From Minwuia thermotolerans (lineage in GTDB: Bacteria; Pseudomonadota; Alphaproteobacteria; Minwuiales; Minwuiaceae): a stretch of 64,000 nucleotides of DNA. Location of the stretch: NCBI RefSeq assembly GCF_002924445.1, contig NZ_PIGG01000010.1, positions 142,987 to 206,986 on the forward strand. The letters are read 5' to 3'. The notes beneath the pieces were generated by a model, which was given only the letters and a program-made list of their open reading frames with translations, searched no databases and was not told the origin of the DNA. Below, in pieces: positions 8,799 through 18,602 of this stretch (position 1 is its first letter; every line of letters starts with the position of its first letter). Position numbers and translations under genes: made by a program.

Positions 8799-10103
8799 TC
8801 ACAGGCCCTGCGTATAGATCGGGAACCGGCCACAGAGCTGCTTGACCTCTTCGCGCGCCTTCGCCTCCGCGGCCCCGTTGTCGCCGTTGGACTGGGCGTA
8901 GGCCTCCAGAACGTCGGCGATCAGGTGCCCGACCTTCTGGAACTCCGCTTCGCCGAAGCCGCGGGTCGTTCCCGCTGGCGTGCCGAGCCGGACGCCCGAC
9001 GTAACCATGGGCTTCTCCGGGTCGAATGGCACGCCATTCTTGTTGCAGGTCATCCAGGCGTTTTCCATCGTCCGTTCGGCGTCACGGCCGGTAACGCCCT
9101 TGGAGCGCAGATCGACCAGCATCAGATGCGTGTCGGTACCGCCCGAGACGATGTCGAAGCCCCGCTCCATCAGCGCCCCGGCAAGCGCCTTCGCGTTGGC
9201 CACGACCTGGCGGCTGTAGGCGTGGAACTCGGGCTTCAGCGCCTCGCCGAAGCCGGCCGCCTTGGCGGCGATGGCGTGCATCAGCGGCCCGCCCTGAAGT
9301 CCGGGAAAAACGGCCGAGTTGATCTTCTTGCCCAGCGCCTCGTCGCGGCTGAGGATCAGCCCGCCGCGGGCGCAGCGCAGGGTCTTGTGGGTCGTCGAGG
9401 TGACGATCTGCGCATGGTCCAGCGGGTTCGGGTGCACCCCGCCGGCGACCAGGCCGGCGAAATGCGCCATGTCGACCATCAGCCAGGCACCGACCTCGTC
9501 GGCGATCTCCCTGAATCGCTTGAAGTCGATGATGCGCGGATAGGCCGATCCGCCGGCGATGATCAGCTTCGGCCTGTGTTCCTTCGCCAGCTTCTCCACT
9601 TGATCGAAGTCGATCAGGGCATCCTCGCGCCGAACGCCGTACTGAACGGCCTTGAACCACTTGCCGGACTGGTTCGGCGCGGCCCCGTGGGTCAGGTGCC
9701 CGCCGGCGTCCAGCGACATGCCCATGACCGTGTCACCCGGCTGCAGCAGCGCCATGAAGACGGCCTGGTTGGCCTGAGCGCCCGAATGGGGCTGAACGTT
9801 GGCGAAGCTGCAGTCGAACAGCTTGCAGGCCCGCTCGATCGCCAGCCGCTCGGCGATGTCCACGAACTCGCAGCCGCCATAGTAACGCCGGCCCGGATAG
9901 CCTTCGGCGTACTTGTTCTGGAACACCGTCGCCATCGCCTTGATGACCGCGGGGCTGGCAATGTTCTCGGAGGCGATAAGCTCGATCTGGTTCTGCTGAC
10001 GGTCCATCTCCAGCCGGAAGGACTCGAACAGTTCGGGATCGTCGCGCTCCAGGTCCGCCGACCAGAAATCACGCACCGCGTCGGTTGCTTCAGCCATGCT
10101 CAT
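8799..10103 (-). CDS. glyA: Serine hydroxymethyltransferase
   Basis: GlyA interconverts serine and glycine while charging tetrahydrofolate with a one-carbon unit, using PLP. The 434-residue protein has the conserved IELIASEN near the N terminus, the YPGRRYYGG segment and the PLP lysine motif STTHKTLR. The next residues are CARGG where most family members have GPRGG, a mild oddity. The ATG at 10101-10103 is preferred because it has GAGGA/AGG upstream and starts one base after the rpiB stop. A second ATG two codons on is also possible. rpiB-glyA-nrdR is a common alphaproteobacterial order. Confidence 0.96.
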   Translation of the reverse strand: MSMAEATDAVRDFWSADLERDDPELFESFRLEMDRQQNQIELIASENIASPAVIKAMATVFQNKYAEGYPGRRYYGGCEFVDIAERLAIERACKLFDCSFANVQPHSGAQANQAVFMALLQPGDTVMGMSLDAGGHLTHGAAPNQSGKWFKAVQYGVRREDALIDFDQVEKLAKEHRPKLIIAGGSAYPRIIDFKRFREIADEVGAWLMVDMAHFAGLVAGGVHPNPLDHAQIVTSTTHKTLRCARGGLILSRDEALGKKINSAVFPGLQGGPLMHAIAAKAAGFGEALKPEFHAYSRQVVANAKALAGALMERGFDIVSGGTDTHLMLVDLRSKGVTGRDAERTMENAWMTCNKNGVPFDPEKPMVTSGVRLGTPAGTTRGFGEAEFQKVGHLIADVLEAYAQSNGDNGAAEAKAREEVKQLCGRFPIYTQGL

Positions 10104-10104
10104 T

Positions 10105-10560
10105 CTACCTGTCCTCATCGCCTTGGGCCGCGAGGCCCAGTTTGTCGACCCGGCGCTGATGCCGTCCACCCTCGAATTCCGTCTCGAAGAAGATGCGCAC
10201 GCAATCCCGGGCCGTTTCTATGCCGATGACCCGCGCGCCGAGCGCGAGCACGTTGGCGTCATTGTGCAGCCGCGTGAGCCGGGCCGACGTCGCGTCACTG
10301 ACTGCGGCGGCGCGGACCTTCGGCTCGCGGTTGGCGGCCATGGATATGCCGATGCCGGTGCCGCAGACCAGAATGCCGCGTTCGGCCCGGCCATCGCGGA
10401 TGGCGGCCGCCAGCCGCCATCCGAAGTCCGGATAGTCGACGGAATCGGCGCTGTCGGTTCCGACGTCGAGCACCCTGTGCCCGAGCGCCTCGACGTCCGT
10501 CTTCAGCGCCTCCTTCATCTCGAAGCCGGCGTGATCCGCTGCCATGACGACGGTAACCAT
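10105..10560 (-). CDS. rpiB: Ribose 5-phosphate isomerase B
   Basis: RpiB interconverts ribose 5-phosphate and ribulose 5-phosphate; ribulose 5-phosphate is the RibB substrate made use of four genes later. The 151-residue protein begins [19 protein letters not shown], with the conserved AADHAG, and carries the active-site cysteine in [10 protein letters not shown] and the conserved [17 protein letters not shown]. The ATG at 10558-10560 has GGAAGG a few bases upstream. The open frame extends further 5' but that part looks non-coding. It is the first gene of the large minus-strand operon; the region upstream to 10805 should hold its promoter. Confidence 0.95.
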   Translation of the reverse strand: MVTVVMAADHAGFEMKEALKTDVEALGHRVLDVGTDSADSVDYPDFGWRLAAAIRDGRAERGILVCGTGIGISMAANREPKVRAAAVSDATSARLTRLHNDANVLALGARVIGIETARDCVRIFFETEFEGGRHQRRVDKLGLAAQGDEDR

Positions 10561-10746
10561 GCGCCTTCCATCCGTTTCCGGGAACAAGGCCAGGGGCATA
10601 CCACATCTTGTGGAGAAATGCGAAGCGGCACGCGCGGCCGCCCACGCCGATGCGACGCATTGACCGGCCATTCCGGGCCGCCGGAACACCACTCGCGCCG
10701 ATAGCCGAGCACATGGTCAGTTAGCGCATAAAGCGATTGATCGAGC

Positions 10747-10769
10747 CATAACGCTATCTTACCGTTATG
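10747..10769. repeat. Perfect inverted repeat upstream of the MucR-like gene
   Basis: CATAACG at 10747-10753 is repeated inverted as CGTTATG at 10763-10769, with a 9-base spacer. It lies in an AT-richer part of the divergent region between rpiB and the MucR-like gene, about 40 bases before the preferred start. Size and place suit a regulator-binding site. Whether the neighbouring MucR-like protein uses it is inference. The rest of 10561-10805 shows no gene. Confidence 0.5.
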
Positions 10770-10805
10770 AAAATGTTGCAATATCAACCGGAACAGAATG
10801 GGGAA

Positions 10806-11228
10806 ATGACCGTGGACCGAGCAGAGAGCGACGAACAGACGGAGGCCCGGAGCCTGCTTCGCATGACGTCCAGCATCTCGGCCGCCTATCTGGCCAATAA
10901 TCAGGTAGCGCCGGGCGATGTGCACACGGTGATTGTGACCGTCCGGTCTGCGCTCAGTGCATTGATGCAGCCTGCCGACGACCGGAATATTGCACCTCCG
11001 GAACCAGCGGTGCCGATCAAGCGTTCCATCACGCCCGACCATCTGGTGTGTCTGGAAGACGGCAAGAAGCTGAAGATGCTGAAGCGCTATCTTCGGGCCA
11101 GATACGACATGACGCCGGACGATTATCGCGCCAGGTGGAACCTGCCGCCGGACTATCCCATGGTGGCGCCGAACTACGCGCGGCAACGGTCCGAGTTCGC
11201 CCGCCGCATCGGCCTCGGCAGGAAGTAG
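10806..11228 (+). CDS. MucR/Ros family transcriptional regulator with degenerate zinc finger
   Basis: This 140-residue protein matches the MucR/Ros family, alphaproteobacterial DNA-binding regulators of exopolysaccharide, motility and virulence genes. The family C terminus is clear: MTPDDYRARWNLPPDYPMVAPNY from residue 102. In the finger, the first cysteine is present (C82) and the second is Asp (D85), as in many MucR proteins. Both histidine positions are changed, with KRYLRARY (residues 93-100) where relatives have KRHLxxHY. It may therefore fold without zinc, as shown for some Mesorhizobium homologues. The ATG at 10806 is preferred: GGGGA lies just upstream and MucR proteins start at this distance from the SAAYLANN motif. 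An ATG at 10767 would add 13 atypical residues. Confidence 0.85.
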   Translation: MTVDRAESDEQTEARSLLRMTSSISAAYLANNQVAPGDVHTVIVTVRSALSALMQPADDRNIAPPEPAVPIKRSITPDHLVCLEDGKKLKMLKRYLRARYDMTPDDYRARWNLPPDYPMVAPNYARQRSEFARRIGLGRK

Positions 11229-11255
11229 CCCCGCCCCTTCGCCCGGCGGGCCGCC

Positions 11256-12557
11256 TCAGTGCCGCTCCGGTATCAGCCCCTTTGGCGCGAATCGCATTAC
11301 CAGCAGCAGGATGGCCCCCATCAGCAGATAGCGCGTGTAGGCGGCGCCGGCGACCAGGTGCTGCGACAGGAAGGAATCGTCGGCCATGGGCAGGGTAATG
11401 GTCTGCATGAACCAGTTGCCGAGCGGCTCCGCCTCGACCCACAGGAACCAGATCACGAAACCGCCGAGGACCGCGCCCCAGTTGTTGCCCGACCCGCCGA
11501 GAATGACCATCACCCAGATCAGAAAGGTGAAGCGCAGCGGAATGTAGCTGGTCGGCGTGAGCTGGCCGTCCAGGGTGGTCAGCATGGCGCCGGCGATGCC
11601 GCAGGTGGCGCAGCCCAGGACGAACACCTGCAGGTGGCGACCCGTGACGTCCTTGCCCATCGCGGCAGCGGCTTCGCGGTTGTCGCGGATCGCCCGCATC
11701 ATCCGCCCCCAGGGCGAACGCAGCGCCCGCTCCGCGAACCACATGACGATCGCCAGCACCAGCAGGAACAGCGCCGCGTAGCAGAGCTTGACGAACAGTC
11801 CTGCGAGATCCGAGAGATCCGGGGCGTCCAGCCAGTCGGCGAGACCGATGAACCATGGCTGCTGCACCAGCACGACCTCGTAGGGCACCGGCCGCGGCAG
11901 GCCGGTGACGTTCTTCACGCCGCGGGTCAGCCATTCCTCGTACTTGATGACAGCGATGATGATCTCTGAAATGCCCAGCGTGGCGATGGCGAGATAGTCG
12001 GCCCTGAGGCCGAGCGCGATCTTGCCGATGAACCATGCCGCGCCGGCCGCCACCAGCCCGCCCAGCGGCCAGGCCAGCACGATCGGCAGCCCCATGCCGC
12101 CGAGATAGCCGGTCTGGGCCGAATCGACGGCCTCGATCTGGCGCGCCGCCGGCACGAAGAACTCCGAGATCAGGAAATAGCCGGCGATCATCAGCACGAT
12201 GGTGACCGGCAGCCGCATCGTCCGTGGCGTCAGGCGCCGTGCGACGATGATGGCGACCACCGTGGCGGCCAGGCTGAGGGCCGCCAGCAGGATGTCGGTA
12301 CCGCCCGCCGCCCAGGCGGCGTCGACCGGCGGCATGGACACAAGCACCGCGGTCAGACCGCCAAGCGCTGTGAAGCCCATGATGCCGACGTTGAACAGGC
12401 CGGCATAGCCCCACTGCATGTTCACGCCGAGCGCCATGATCGACGAGATCAGGCACAGGTTCACGATGCCCAGCGCGACGTTCCAGCTCTGGTAGAAGCC
12501 GACGAAGATCAGCAGCAGCGCCATCGCGCCGAAGAGAAAGAGCTTCCGGGTCATCAT
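11256..12557 (-). CDS. livM: Branched-chain amino acid ABC transporter, permease LivM
   Basis: One of two membrane subunits of a Liv-type (HAAT) ABC importer. The 433-residue protein is strongly hydrophobic with about ten membrane segments. It has the family NMQWGYAGLFNVG motif near residue 47 and the conserved EEWLTRG...NVTGLPRP and RSPWGRMMRAIRDNREAAAAMGKDV cytoplasmic loop that contacts the ATPase. It is longer than the classic LivM because of an extracytoplasmic insertion near residues 75-150, as in many alphaproteobacterial members. It overlaps livH by one base. Substrate is probably branched-chain or other amino acids, but Liv-like systems also carry amides and urea. Confidence 0.92.
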   Translation of the reverse strand: MMTRKLFLFGAMALLLIFVGFYQSWNVALGIVNLCLISSIMALGVNMQWGYAGLFNVGIMGFTALGGLTAVLVSMPPVDAAWAAGGTDILLAALSLAATVVAIIVARRLTPRTMRLPVTIVLMIAGYFLISEFFVPAARQIEAVDSAQTGYLGGMGLPIVLAWPLGGLVAAGAAWFIGKIALGLRADYLAIATLGISEIIIAVIKYEEWLTRGVKNVTGLPRPVPYEVVLVQQPWFIGLADWLDAPDLSDLAGLFVKLCYAALFLLVLAIVMWFAERALRSPWGRMMRAIRDNREAAAAMGKDVTGRHLQVFVLGCATCGIAGAMLTTLDGQLTPTSYIPLRFTFLIWVMVILGGSGNNWGAVLGGFVIWFLWVEAEPLGNWFMQTITLPMADDSFLSQHLVAGAAYTRYLLMGAILLLVMRFAPKGLIPERH

Positions 12558-13567
12558 CAGATCACCTTCCCGCGGATGATTCCGGTCGGCCGGATCAGCA
12601 GCACCGCCACGAGGATGATGAAGGAGACGGCGAACTTGTACTCCGTCGACAGGAGCTGCACGAGACCCTCCGGCGCCCAGTCCTCGGGGCCGAGATAGCC
12701 CAGGAACTTCTTGAAGGCGTAGGTGACCATGACCTCGGAGAAGGCGACGACGAAGCCGCCGAGGATGGCGCCCACCGGCTGGCCGATGCCGCCCAGGATG
12801 GTGGCCGCGAAGATCGGCAGCAGGATCTGCAGGAAGATGAACGGCTTGTAGGTCTTGTCCAGGCCGTAGAGGGTGCCGGCAATCGCCGCGAGGGTCGCGG
12901 TGATGATCCAGGCGATCATGACCACGCGATCCGGATCCACGCCCGAAAGCAGCGCCAGATCCTCGTCGTCGGAGTAGGCGCGCATGGCCTTGCCGGCCCG
13001 GGTCTTCTGCAGGAACCAGAACAGCGCAGCCATCACGGCGACGGCGACCACGACCGTGAGCACCTGCGTCTGCTTCAGTGCGATGCCTTCCCTGAGGCCG
13101 GTGACCTGCCGGAAATCGCCTGCGGTGAAGATGAAACGCGCGCCATCAGTGAAGGTCTGGTCGTCCGGGCCGATGATGATGCGGATCAGACCGGCCAGCA
13201 CGAACATCACGCCGACCGAGACGATGGCGAAGACGATCGGGTTGGAATGCTGGCGATGATAGAAGCGGAACACGAAGCGGTTGGCGGCCAGCGCCATCAG
13301 GATCGTGCTGGCGATGCCGATGGGCAGGGCCAGCAGCGCCGTCGGAAAGGGCGCGATGCCGATCCCCTGCGCCTGCATCCACCAGGTGGCGAGAATGGTC
13401 GACATGGCCCCCCAGGACATCATCTCGCCATGGGAGAAGTTGGCAAAGCGCAGGATGCCGAAGATCAGCGTCACGCCGAGCGCGCCGAGCGAAAGCTGCG
13501 CGCCGTAGGCGATGGCCGGCACCAGGACGAAATTGGTGATCAGCGCGAGGGCGTTGAGAACGTCCAT
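12557..13567 (-). CDS. livH: Branched-chain amino acid ABC transporter, permease LivH
   Basis: The second permease of the Liv importer, 336 residues with about eight membrane helices. Diagnostic segments are GALGVTLIFGILRFANFSHGEMM near residue 27, the cytoplasmic loop KTRAGKAMRAYSDDEDLALLSGVDPDRV, and GGIGQPVGAILGGFVVAFSEV near 260. It starts right after livF's end with no gap and is followed by livM with a one-base overlap. The complete set of permeases, ATPases and binding protein on one strand makes the assignment secure. Confidence 0.92.
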   Translation of the reverse strand: MDVLNALALITNFVLVPAIAYGAQLSLGALGVTLIFGILRFANFSHGEMMSWGAMSTILATWWMQAQGIGIAPFPTALLALPIGIASTILMALAANRFVFRFYHRQHSNPIVFAIVSVGVMFVLAGLIRIIIGPDDQTFTDGARFIFTAGDFRQVTGLREGIALKQTQVLTVVVAVAVMAALFWFLQKTRAGKAMRAYSDDEDLALLSGVDPDRVVMIAWIITATLAAIAGTLYGLDKTYKPFIFLQILLPIFAATILGGIGQPVGAILGGFVVAFSEVMVTYAFKKFLGYLGPEDWAPEGLVQLLSTEYKFAVSFIILVAVLLIRPTGIIRGKVI

Positions 13568-14275
13568 TCAGCCCCCCAGGAACGAACGACGGACTTCCTC
13601 GTTGGCGAGCAGCGCCTCGCCGGTGTCCGTGAAACGGTTCTGGCCCTGCACCAGCACGAAGCCGTGGTCGGCGATCTCCAGCGCCTGGCGGGCATTCTGT
13701 TCCACCATCAGGATGGCGATGCCGGTCCGGGCGATCTCGAGGATACGGTCGAACAGTTCGTCCATGACGATGGGCGAGACGCCCGCCGTCGGTTCGTCGA
13801 GCATCAGCAGCTTCGGGGCGGTCATCAGCGCCCGGCCCACCGCAACCTGCTGGCGCTGGCCGCCGGAGAGTTCGCCCGCGGGCTGGTTCCGCTTCTCGCG
13901 CAGCACCGGGAACAGCTCGTAGACCCGTTCCATGGTCTCGCCGTATTCGTCGTCGCGGATGAAGGCCCCCATCTCCAGGTTCTCCTCGACCGTCATGGAG
14001 ACGAAAACATTGCGGTTCTGGGGCACGAAACCCATGCCTTGGCGCACACGCTCCTGCGGCGCCATCCGCGTGATGTCCAGGCCATCGAGCACCACCGCGC
14101 CCTTGCGCAGGTTCAGCATGCCGAAGATCGCCTTCATGGCCGTCGACTTGCCGGCGCCGTTCGGTCCGACCACGACGGCGATCTCGCCCTTGTCGACGAT
14201 GATGTCGCAGTCCTCGATGATGTCGGGGCCGTTGCCATATCCGCCGGTCATGCCGGTCGCGGAAAGGAAACTCAT
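13568..14275 (-). CDS. livF: Branched-chain amino acid ABC transporter, ATP-binding protein LivF
   Basis: A 235-residue cytoplasmic ATPase of the LivF type, shorter than LivG as usual. It shows Walker A GPNGAGKST near residue 38, the Q-loop region GMGFVPQNRNVFVSMTVEENL, the signature LSGGQRQQVAVGRAL near 140, and Walker B LLMLDEPTAG. It overlaps livG by four bases. It drives transport together with LivG by ATP hydrolysis at the LivHM interface. Confidence 0.93.
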   Translation of the reverse strand: MSFLSATGMTGGYGNGPDIIEDCDIIVDKGEIAVVVGPNGAGKSTAMKAIFGMLNLRKGAVVLDGLDITRMAPQERVRQGMGFVPQNRNVFVSMTVEENLEMGAFIRDDEYGETMERVYELFPVLREKRNQPAGELSGGQRQQVAVGRALMTAPKLLMLDEPTAGVSPIVMDELFDRILEIARTGIAILMVEQNARQALEIADHGFVLVQGQNRFTDTGEALLANEEVRRSFLGG

Positions 14276-15054
14276 GACGTTGCCTGCCGCTCGTGCTTGC
14301 GGCCGGTGCCGAGATAGGCCTCGATGACCTCTTCGTCGTTCTTCACCTCGTCGATCGTGCCCTGCATCAGCAGCCGCCCCTCCGCCATGACGATCACCGG
14401 ATCGCAGAGCCGGGCGATGAAGTCCATGTCGTGCTCGATCATGCAGAAGGTATATCCGCGCTCCTCGTTCAGGCGCTGGATCGAGGTGGCGATGGTGTTC
14501 AGCAGCGTGCGGTTGACGCCGGCGCCGACTTCGTCGAGGAGCACGATCTTGGCGTCGACCATCATCGTGCGGCCCAGTTCCAGCAGCTTCTTCTGGCCGC
14601 CCGAAAGGTTGCCCGCGAGTTCGTTTTCCAGATGCGAAATCTGCAGGAAGTCGAGCACTTCGCGGGCGCGCTCGGCGACGCGCGCCTCGACCTCGCGGAC
14701 GCGGCGGTAGTCGAACCAGGCGTGGCGAAGCTGTTCGCCGGGCTGTTGGTCCGGCACCACCATCAGGTTCTCCAGCACCGTCAGGGTGGCGAACTCGTGC
14801 GCGATCTGGAAGGTGCGCAGCAGGCCCTTGTGGAACAGTTCGTGCGACTGCAGTTCGGTCACGTCCTCGCCGTCCAGCAGGATCTGGCCCGAGGAGGGCG
14901 GGAAAACGCCGGCGATGATGTTGAACAACGTGGTCTTGCCCGCCCCGTTCGGACCGATGAGGCCGGTGATCGAGCCCCGGGCGATATCCAGCGTCACGCC
15001 GTCGACGGCGTGAATGCCGCCGAAGTGCTTGGTGACGTTCCTGACGGTGATCAT
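14272..15054 (-). CDS. livG: Branched-chain amino acid ABC transporter, ATP-binding protein LivG
   Basis: A 260-residue ATPase with Walker A GPNGAGKTT near residue 37, the LivG-typical RTFQIAHEF, the signature LSGGQKKLLELGR near 155, Walker B IVLLDEVGAGVN, and the EHDMDFI switch region. It is the first of the four membrane-complex genes after the binding protein. A strong hairpin (15074-15102) separates it from the binding-protein gene upstream. Its ATPase partner is LivF just downstream. Confidence 0.93.
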   Translation of the reverse strand: MITVRNVTKHFGGIHAVDGVTLDIARGSITGLIGPNGAGKTTLFNIIAGVFPPSSGQILLDGEDVTELQSHELFHKGLLRTFQIAHEFATLTVLENLMVVPDQQPGEQLRHAWFDYRRVREVEARVAERAREVLDFLQISHLENELAGNLSGGQKKLLELGRTMMVDAKIVLLDEVGAGVNRTLLNTIATSIQRLNEERGYTFCMIEHDMDFIARLCDPVIVMAEGRLLMQGTIDEVKNDEEVIEAYLGTGRKHERQATS

Positions 15055-15073
15055 GGGTTCTGAAGCCGGGAAA

Positions 15074-15102
15074 GAAGCGGCCGGGATCGTCCCGGCCGCT
15101 TC
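15074..15102 (-). terminator. Strong hairpin after the Liv binding-protein gene, probable partial terminator
   Basis: A perfect 13-base-pair stem (15074-15086 with 15090-15102) with a 3-base loop. On the minus strand it is followed by UUU. It lies between the binding-protein stop and livG. It probably terminates much of the transcription or stabilises the upstream mRNA end, so the binding protein is made in excess of the membrane complex. The U-run is short, so read-through is likely. Confidence 0.7.
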
Positions 15103-15127
15103 CCCGTCCCGTTCGGGTGTTGGCGGA

Positions 15128-16312
15128 TCAGTGGTACTTGACCGTGGTGAACGCGCCGTCCTTGACGACCGACTCGCGGAAGCTGCCGGCCGCCTCGCCG
15201 GGGCCGATCAGTTCGACCGCGCCGGCGCCGACATAGTCGATGTCGCCGCCGTCGGCCAGGATCTGCAGAGCCTTCTTCAGTTCGCCCGGATAGATCTTCT
15301 CGCCCGGCGCGTTGGCGACCTTCGTGACGTGGTCCTTGTAGACCGAGCTGTCGGTGGAGCCCGCCGACTGCATCGCCAGCAGCAGGATCGCCGAGGCGTC
15401 GTAGGCTTCCGGCACATAGGGGTCGTCGCCCTTGAAGCCCTTGCCCTCGCTCATCTTCGCGAGCATGTCGGCGCCCGGGCTGTCAGTGCCGGGGTTGGTG
15501 CCGATGGAGCCGTCGATCCCGGTGCCGAAATTGTCGGTGAGCGATTCGCCGACCATGCCGTCAGGCAGCATGAAGGTATCGAAGGCGCCCGTATCCAGCG
15601 CGGCCTGAATCATGCCCTTGCCGCCCTGGTCCAGATAGCCGGCGACGATCAGCAGTTCGCCGCCCGCGGACGCCAGCGTCGCGACCTCGGCCGAGTAGTC
15701 GGCCTTGCCGTCCTCGTGCGAAGCGACAGCGGTGATGTTGCCGCCCATGCTCTCGAAGGAGGACTGGATGGAATCCGCCAGGCCCTTGCCGTAGTCGTTG
15801 TTGGTGTAGGTCAGGGCCGCATTCTTGATGCCCTTGTCGGACAGGATCTTGGCGATGATCTCACCCTGCCGCGCATCGGACGGCGCGGTGCGGAAGAAGT
15901 ACCCGTCATCCTCGATCGTCGACAGCGCCGGCGACGTCGCCGACGGCGAGATCATGACGATACCGTTGGCGCGCACGACGTTGTTGAGCACCGCCGTGGT
16001 GGCGCCGGAACAGGTCGCGCCGACAATGCCGACCACGCCTTCCGAGGTGATCAGGCGTTCGGCCGCGGCCGTCGCGGCGGCGGCATCGATGCAGGTGCTG
16101 TCGCCGCGGACGGAGACGACCTTGCGGCCGCCGAGGAACATCCCGCTGTCGGAGACTTCCTGAATGGCGAGTTCGCCGCCCATCGCCATGGGCTTGACGA
16201 GCGACTCCGTCGGGCCGGTGAAGCCCTGCAGCATGCCGACCTTCACGTCGTCGGCGACCGCCGCGCCACTGGCCATTGCGGCGGCGAAAACAAGCGGAAG
16301 CATTCGTTTCAT
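15128..16312 (-). CDS. ABC transporter substrate-binding protein, LivK-like
   Basis: A 394-residue periplasmic binding protein of the branched-chain amino acid (type I) class. It has a Sec signal peptide (MKRMLPLVFAAAMASGAAVA, cleavage near residue 20) and then VKVGMLQGFTGPTE. It contains the family features GVVGIVGATCSGATTAVLN and VMISPSATSPALS. An AAAGGGAG ribosome-binding site precedes the ATG. It should deliver the ligand to LivHM-FG, whose genes follow after the hairpin. The true ligand is uncertain, since this class binds many amino acids and amides. Confidence 0.9.
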   Translation of the reverse strand: MKRMLPLVFAAAMASGAAVADDVKVGMLQGFTGPTESLVKPMAMGGELAIQEVSDSGMFLGGRKVVSVRGDSTCIDAAAATAAAERLITSEGVVGIVGATCSGATTAVLNNVVRANGIVMISPSATSPALSTIEDDGYFFRTAPSDARQGEIIAKILSDKGIKNAALTYTNNDYGKGLADSIQSSFESMGGNITAVASHEDGKADYSAEVATLASAGGELLIVAGYLDQGGKGMIQAALDTGAFDTFMLPDGMVGESLTDNFGTGIDGSIGTNPGTDSPGADMLAKMSEGKGFKGDDPYVPEAYDASAILLLAMQSAGSTDSSVYKDHVTKVANAPGEKIYPGELKKALQILADGGDIDYVGAGAVELIGPGEAAGSFRESVVKDGAFTTVKYH

Positions 16313-16400
16313 GGTGTTATCTCCCTTTGTACCCCTGACACACTCTGCATCTTTGGCGGCATGATTTCCAGAGCGCGTGTATCCGGGACACGTCCCACGC

Positions 16401-17615
16401 CTATCGCCGCCCGCCCGCGATCCTCACAGCATCGGGGTGCGCACGCAACCGCGCCATCGCCACGCAGCCGAGCAGCGGCCCCGCGGCGATGATCCAGAAC
16501 GCCCATTCCCAGCCCATGAGTTCGGCCGCTTCCGGCAGCAGGTGCAGCGGCGCCAGCGTCAGCAGGAAGCCGAGCGAGGTCTGGGCCGTGACCATGGTGC
16601 CCACGCGCTCCCGGTCGGCCAGTTCCATCACCGCCGAGGAGAATTGCGCGGAATCGGCGATCACCACCACGCCCCAGAACAGGCAGAGCGCGATCAGCGG
16701 ACCGGGCGGACCGCCGAACAGGAAACCAACGGTCATGCAGCAGGCGGCGCTCATCGCCATGGCGGCGATGGTCACCGTGGTGCGGCCGATCCGGTCGGCC
16801 ACGAGGCCGGCGCCGATGGCCCCGATGGCGCCGGCGCCGAGCACGCCGAACGCCGTCAGGGAAGCATGATAGCCCGCCCGCGGATCGCCCTCACCATACC
16901 AGGCGCTGAAGGAGGCGTGCAGGAAGACCGCGATCCAGCCCCAGACGGCGTAGAGTTCCCACATATGGCCAAAATAGCCGAAATTGGCGAGCCTGAGCGC
17001 CCGGCTGCGCCAGCCCTCCAGCACGGCGGCAGGCCGGAACGCCGCTGCAGGCAGCGCGTTCGGCCCCAGCCGCACCAGCAGCACGAGGGCGGCGGCCAGC
17101 ACGCAGGCGGCGGAACTGACATAGAGGGTCACCCGCCAGTCCAGGCCCTGCAGGAAGGCCTGGCTGAGGTGCGGCGCGCCCGAGCCCAGCGTCAATGCGC
17201 CGACCAGGATGCCGACCAGCAGGCCCATGTCGCCCTTCGCCCAGGTCGAAACCATCTTCATGCCGACGGGATAGCAACCGGCGAGACTCGCCCCGATCGT
17301 CAGCCGCAGAACCGGCACCAGCGGCGAGGCCGGGTCGAGGAAGGCAACCGCCGCGTTGGCGGCGCCGGCAAGCAGCGCTGCGCCGCAGAAGAAATACTGC
17401 GGCCGCCAGCGGTCGGCGAGACCCAGGATCGCACTGGTCAGGGTGCCGACGACAAACCCGACCGAGAGCATGGAGGAATAGAGCGAGGCCTGCAGATCGC
17501 TGATCTGTGTTTCGGCGCGAATCGCCGGCAGCGTCGCCGCTCCCGTGAACCACACGCTCAGCGCCGCGATCTCGGCGACGCACAGCAGACCGATGGCCGT
17601 CGCCTTGCCCCTCAC
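16401..17615 (-). CDS. Major facilitator superfamily transporter
   Basis: A 404-residue protein with about twelve hydrophobic segments in two halves, and an MFS-type loop in each half (LADRWRPQ near residue 67; VADRIGRTT near 277). It is not close enough to a known group to name the substrate. It starts 18 bases after the stop of the TauD-type dioxygenase and is probably co-transcribed with it. It could therefore import the compound the dioxygenase attacks or export a product; this is inference. Confidence 0.85.
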   Translation of the reverse strand: MRGKATAIGLLCVAEIAALSVWFTGAATLPAIRAETQISDLQASLYSSMLSVGFVVGTLTSAILGLADRWRPQYFFCGAALLAGAANAAVAFLDPASPLVPVLRLTIGASLAGCYPVGMKMVSTWAKGDMGLLVGILVGALTLGSGAPHLSQAFLQGLDWRVTLYVSSAACVLAAALVLLVRLGPNALPAAAFRPAAVLEGWRSRALRLANFGYFGHMWELYAVWGWIAVFLHASFSAWYGEGDPRAGYHASLTAFGVLGAGAIGAIGAGLVADRIGRTTVTIAAMAMSAACCMTVGFLFGGPPGPLIALCLFWGVVVIADSAQFSSAVMELADRERVGTMVTAQTSLGFLLTLAPLHLLPEAAELMGWEWAFWIIAAGPLLGCVAMARLRAHPDAVRIAGGRR

Positions 17616-17633
17616 CGCCCCGGTTTCCCCCTG

Positions 17634-18524
<891 letters not shown>

Positions 18525-18602
18525 GGCATTGATCCTCCCCGATTGCCTCGTCACCCTAGCATCGGATTCACGCCGACGCCCTGAAAGGTTGATGGAGCGC
18601 CC

